Shown in pieces: positions 5,697 through 8,004 of a stretch of DNA of 8,004 nt. The notes beneath the pieces were generated by a model. It ran no database searches, was not told the origin of the DNA, and saw nothing but the letters and a program-made list of their open reading frames with translations. The number at the start of each line of letters is the position of its first letter. Position 1 is the stretch's first letter. The translations under genes were made by a program, and so were the position numbers. The stretch is from Ruminococcaceae bacterium UBA4958 (GTDB lineage Bacteria; Bacillota; Clostridia; Oscillospirales; Acutalibacteraceae): positions 2,539 through 10,542 of the forward strand of contig DHAI01000077.1 in assembly GCA_002397355.1 (NCBI GenBank), in the 5' to 3' direction.

Positions 5697-6953
5697 ATGG
5701 CCAAGCCGCTTGGTTCCAATCTCGTACATGTCAAAAATCATAATCAGGCGCTTGTTCTCAGGCTAATCTGCACCAACCCGCTCATGTCACGTTCCCAGCT
5801 TGCGGATTGCTCCGGCCTTACCAAAATGACACTGAGCAACATCGTATCCGAACTTATCGAAAAAGGTATCATCACGGAAACCGTTTCACGCTCAGGCAAT
5901 GCTACAGTCGGCCGGAGGCCTATCTTGCTGGACCTTGCGGAAAGTTCACCGTGCATTTGCGGCATGCTCATCAAACGCGGACTGCTGCAGGTTGTTCTCG
6001 GCGATCTTCGCGGCAGGATCCTCGACAGCGCGGCGATCCGTTACGAGGCGTTCCGCGATTCCGACGAACTCATCCGGATGCTGCTAGACGCCTACCGCAA
6101 GCTGAAGGACCGCAGCAAACGCACCGTGGCTGCCATTTCCGTCGCCGCTCTCGGCCCGGTGGACGTCTCCCACGGAAGTCTGGTAAAAACGCCGAACTTC
6201 TACGGCCTTTCGAACGTCGAGGTAACAAAATTTCTGAAAAAGTCAACGGGCCTCCCCACCTATATCATCAACGACGCGAACGCGGGCGCACTGGCGGAAA
6301 AGCTCTACGGCCGCGGCAAGAATCTTTCCAATTTCGTGTATCTCCACTTCATGAACGGTATCGGCGCCGGTGCCGTCCTCAATGATATGCTCTACGAGGG
6401 CGACATTGGCCAGAGCCTCGAGTTCGGCCACACAAGCATCAACTTCGCAGGGCCAAAATGCTCCTGCGGAAACACCGGGTGCGTCGAGCTTTATGCCAAT
6501 CTGAAACGCATGAACGAGCAGGCTGCGGCGCTCGCGCGCCTCTACCCCGATTCTCTGCTGCCGAAAAACGCCGTGCACACATGGAACGATTACGTCTCCT
6601 GCGCCGACCGCAGCGACGCCCTCGCCATGGTGGTGCTCGACCGCTTCTGCGAATATGTCTCCTATGCGCTGACGAATCTGCTGAACGTGCTTGACGTCAA
6701 CCATGTGATCGTCGGTTACGACGGCGGAACAAGCAGTTCCTTCATCGAAAAAGCGATCTCCAGCCGCATTAACCGCATGGTGATGTTCGCCGACTATCGA
6801 AGCATCGAGGTACGACACTCGGCATTCGACGGAAACGGTCCGCTCGTGGGCTCCATCGCCGCCGTAACGAACCGCATCTTCAACCGCAGCATCTGCCGCG
6901 GCGAGGGCGACGAGAAGCTGCTGCAGCTTTTCTTTCCCGATTTCCATCTGTAA
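5697..6953 (+). CDS. ROK-family transcriptional regulator (XylR/NagC type)
   Basis: A 418-residue DNA-binding sugar sensor. The N-terminal winged helix-turn-helix (about 15-85) contains NPLMSRSQLADCSGLTKMTL and ends with the family's VGRRPILLDL. The rest is a ROK domain: D193 in NDANAGALAEKLYGRG, NGIGAGAVLND, then the zinc site H245 in EFGHTS with C255, C257 and C262 in CSCGNTGCVE. The ATP-binding DIGGT loop of kinases is absent, replaced by MLIKRGLLQ, as expected for a regulator that binds sugar but does not phosphorylate it. ATG at 5697 is supported by AGGTGG 6 bases upstream. It follows the kinase-isomerase gene by 140 bases and has its own inverted repeat (5659-5685), which suggests autoregulation and control of the locus. 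The inducer is probably a sugar from the pathway, such as mannose or its phosphate. Repressor versus activator cannot be read from sequence. Confidence 0.92.
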   Translation: MAKPLGSNLVHVKNHNQALVLRLICTNPLMSRSQLADCSGLTKMTLSNIVSELIEKGIITETVSRSGNATVGRRPILLDLAESSPCICGMLIKRGLLQVVLGDLRGRILDSAAIRYEAFRDSDELIRMLLDAYRKLKDRSKRTVAAISVAALGPVDVSHGSLVKTPNFYGLSNVEVTKFLKKSTGLPTYIINDANAGALAEKLYGRGKNLSNFVYLHFMNGIGAGAVLNDMLYEGDIGQSLEFGHTSINFAGPKCSCGNTGCVELYANLKRMNEQAAALARLYPDSLLPKNAVHTWNDYVSCADRSDALAMVVLDRFCEYVSYALTNLLNVLDVNHVIVGYDGGTSSSFIEKAISSRINRMVMFADYRSIEVRHSAFDGNGPLVGSIAAVTNRIFNRSICRGEGDEKLLQLFFPDFHL

Positions 6954-6958
6954 GCACC

Positions 6959-6981
6959 GTCTGGCTTGTTTGCTGCCAGAC
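6959..6981 (+). other. Small hairpin after the regulator gene
   Basis: GTCTGGC (6959-6965) pairs perfectly with GCCAGAC (6975-6981) across a 9-base loop, starting 5 bases after the stop codon. There is no T run behind it, so it is at best a weak terminator or an mRNA 3' end stabiliser. Confidence 0.45.
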
Positions 6982-7015
6982 AGGGCATCATAAAGTCCGC
7001 AATTCCGTAAGAGTA

Positions 7016-7084
7016 TAAAAAGCCATTGGGCCTCCGAAAAAACGAACGGCGTATAGACATTCCAAGCGGAGATACCCAATGGCT
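7016..7084 (-). terminator. Long inverted repeat, probable minus-strand terminator
   Basis: AGCCATTGGG (7021-7030) and CCCAATGGCT (7075-7084) are perfect 10-base arms, continued inward by CTCCG (7032-7036) and CGGAG (7067-7071) after a small internal loop; the terminal loop is 30 bases. Read on the minus strand the structure is followed by five T (7020-7016 region), as in a rho-independent terminator, so it could end the isomerase transcript about 250 bases after that gene's stop. On the plus strand there is no T run. The loop is large for a terminator, so another role is possible. Confidence 0.5.
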
Positions 7085-7132
7085 CAAAGAAAGAAGAATA
7101 CCATAAATTTTATTTTATCACTTCCCGGGTGA
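7079..7132 (+). other. 17-codon ORF enclosed by the inverted repeat; possible gene remnant
   Basis: ATG at 7079 is preceded by GGAGAT (7068-7073) at good distance and opens a frame of 17 codons, MAQRKKNTINFILSLPG, ending with TGA at 7130-7132. The basic start looks like the beginning of a longer DNA-binding protein, for example a transposase, cut short. The ribosome binding site and start codon are within the inverted repeat arm, so translation would be occluded. I do not recognise a family; it may also be chance. Confidence 0.25.
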
Positions 7133-7332
7133 ACGCTTTTTTATATCACTCCACTTGTTCTTTCTATAACCTGCCACTTCCATGCTTATTTTGCCCGATA
7201 CATTCTACAGCGATTCCACTTCAAACTGACTCCGCGATTCAACCGGAAATGCTTTAATAAATATATTTCTCGTGCCTCCGCAGGGGGAGGTATTGCACTG
7301 CGGGGGGATGCGGGAAATATAGGACTCGAAAA
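7133..7332. other. AT-richer noncoding spacer with a G-rich hairpin
   Basis: No gene is seen between the 17-codon ORF and the isomerase stop. The sequence is AT-richer than the genes around it. A 9-pair stem with one G-T wobble is formed by CCTCCGCAG (7275-7283) and CTGCGGGGG (7298-7306) with a 14-base loop. On the minus strand it is followed by an AT-rich tract without a clean T run, so it is only a weak terminator candidate for the isomerase gene. Confidence 0.4.
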
Positions 7333-8004
7333 TCAAAAACGGACATTGGCTTTCAGCACCTTGACGGTTTTTCCTTGTTCCGCGGAACGAATGGTGTAGT
7401 CTCCTGCCGCGGCGGGGACAAGGAACGTCTCCGCATAATGGACTTCGAACGGCGCAAACGTTCCGTTTGGGCTTTCCACCACTGCACTTCGGCCGTCTAC
7501 CAGATTAAGCATAGCGAATTCGCCGTCGGATGAAATCGGGATCTTTCCACTGCCGGTGAAAACGCGCGTCTCGATAAATTCCAATTCATGCAGGCCGGTT
7601 TTGACTTCCGTGTAATTTTCGTCTTCTTTCACGGTCTCAAAGCGGTCGATCAGATTCTTTTTTACCCATTCCGTCGTGCGGTCAAAGCGGATGACGTGTT
7701 TTCCGTCCTCAATGTGGATGGGCCGCGGCAAGCCGTCGAGGCCCAGGCGATCCCAGTCCCAGAGCTTGAAAGTGAAAATGTACGGGGTGGCGCTCACTTC
7801 CAGCACCATGCACCCGTGTGAAGAACAGTGCACCGTTCCTGCCGGGATCAGGAAATGGTCGTGCTTTTTCGCCGGAAAGCGGTTGACGTACCTGTCCGCA
7901 TCGAATTTGGCTTTTCCACTCCGTGCGGCTTCCAGATCAGCAATCATCTGCGCCGGGTTGATGCCCTCTTTTACGCCGAGGTAGACGCCGCCGTCTGGTT
8001 CCGC
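7333..8004 (-). CDS. Class I mannose-6-phosphate isomerase-like cupin protein, C-terminal part
   Basis: The minus-strand frame is open from the right edge of the window to TGA at 7335-7333, giving 223 residues with the start outside. Class I phosphomannose isomerases are zinc cupins that interconvert mannose 6-phosphate and fructose 6-phosphate. The visible part has GGVYLGVKEG near its beginning, then FLIPAGTVHCSSHG with the PAGTVH histidine (codon 7830-7828), which corresponds to a metal ligand of the family, and LEVSATPYIFTFKLWDWDR. The remainder is beta-rich and matches the C-terminal cupin fold (TFLVPAAAGDYTI close to the end). The other metal ligands (Gln-x-His and Glu) would be upstream, outside the window. 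Residues such as WDWDRLGLDGLPRP suggest the divergent clostridial branch rather than ManA proper, so substrate is less certain. It converges on the ROK regulator gene. A start at the ATG at 7947 would cut the conserved region, so the gene surely continues beyond 8004. Confidence 0.82.
   Translation of the reverse strand, partial: AEPDGGVYLGVKEGINPAQMIADLEAARSGKAKFDADRYVNRFPAKKHDHFLIPAGTVHCSSHGCMVLEVSATPYIFTFKLWDWDRLGLDGLPRPIHIEDGKHVIRFDRTTEWVKKNLIDRFETVKEDENYTEVKTGLHELEFIETRVFTGSGKIPISSDGEFAMLNLVDGRSAVVESPNGTFAPFEVHYAETFLVPAAAGDYTIRSAEQGKTVKVLKANVRF

Noticed and set aside
6243..7079. Long minus-strand open frame (278 codons) opposite the ROK regulator
   Set aside because: It lies antisense to a clearly recognised ROK gene, has no recognisable motif and is explained by the GC-rich codon pattern of the opposite strand.
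7275..7314. G-rich patch considered as a G-quadruplex
   Set aside because: Only three separated runs of three or more G with one loop of 14 bases are present; a simple hairpin explains the sequence better.
1..8004. CRISPR array, tRNA or rRNA genes
   Set aside because: I saw no regularly spaced direct repeats, no tRNA cloverleaf with a TTCRA-type loop, and no rRNA-like sequence on either strand.

Overview
The window looks like a chromosomal segment of an endospore-forming, moderately GC-rich member of the Clostridia (Ruminococcaceae/Oscillospiraceae-like). I infer this from strong AGGAGG-type ribosome binding sites, a CotJC-type manganese catalase gene, a clostridial-type large serine recombinase and a ROK-controlled sugar locus. 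No taxonomic marker gene is present, so the assignment is only by feel.

Left end (1-1150): the C-terminal 155 residues of a large serine recombinase end at 468. Only 18 bases later, in the same frame, the sequence becomes the C-terminal three quarters of a manganese catalase / spore-coat CotJC-like protein (487-1086). That gene lacks its N-terminus. The join falls inside the conserved G-T-E-E-L-A-H motif and reads G-T-stop-E-L-A-H. The simplest reading is that the window opens inside an integrated mobile element whose recombinase gene abuts its end and which interrupts the catalase gene. This arrangement resembles the developmentally excised skin element of Bacillus. A strong bidirectional terminator (1096-1145) closes the region.

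Middle (1151-6953): after about 250 noncoding bases come an extended -10 promoter and three co-oriented genes. The first is a cytoplasmic family 2 glycoside hydrolase of the beta-mannosidase type (1465-3786). The second is an uncommon fusion of a ROK sugar kinase with a GmhA-like SIS aldose/ketose phosphate isomerase domain (3895-5556). The third is a ROK-family (XylR/NagC-type) transcriptional regulator (5697-6953) with a 27-base inverted repeat, probably its own operator, directly before its ribosome binding site.

Right end (6954-8004): an AT-richer, 379-base convergent intergenic region holds several hairpins. One is a 64-base inverted repeat that can act as a minus-strand terminator and also encloses the start codon of a 17-codon ORF. 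Beyond it, the minus strand carries the C-terminal 223 residues of a class I mannose-6-phosphate isomerase-like cupin protein that runs off the window.

Taken together, 1465-8004 reads as a mannoside utilisation locus. The hydrolase would release mannose from an imported beta-mannoside, the ROK domain would phosphorylate it, and the SIS domain and/or the neighbouring phosphomannose isomerase-like protein would convert mannose 6-phosphate to fructose 6-phosphate, under control of the ROK regulator. The substrate assignments are inference. No transporter is visible in the window.
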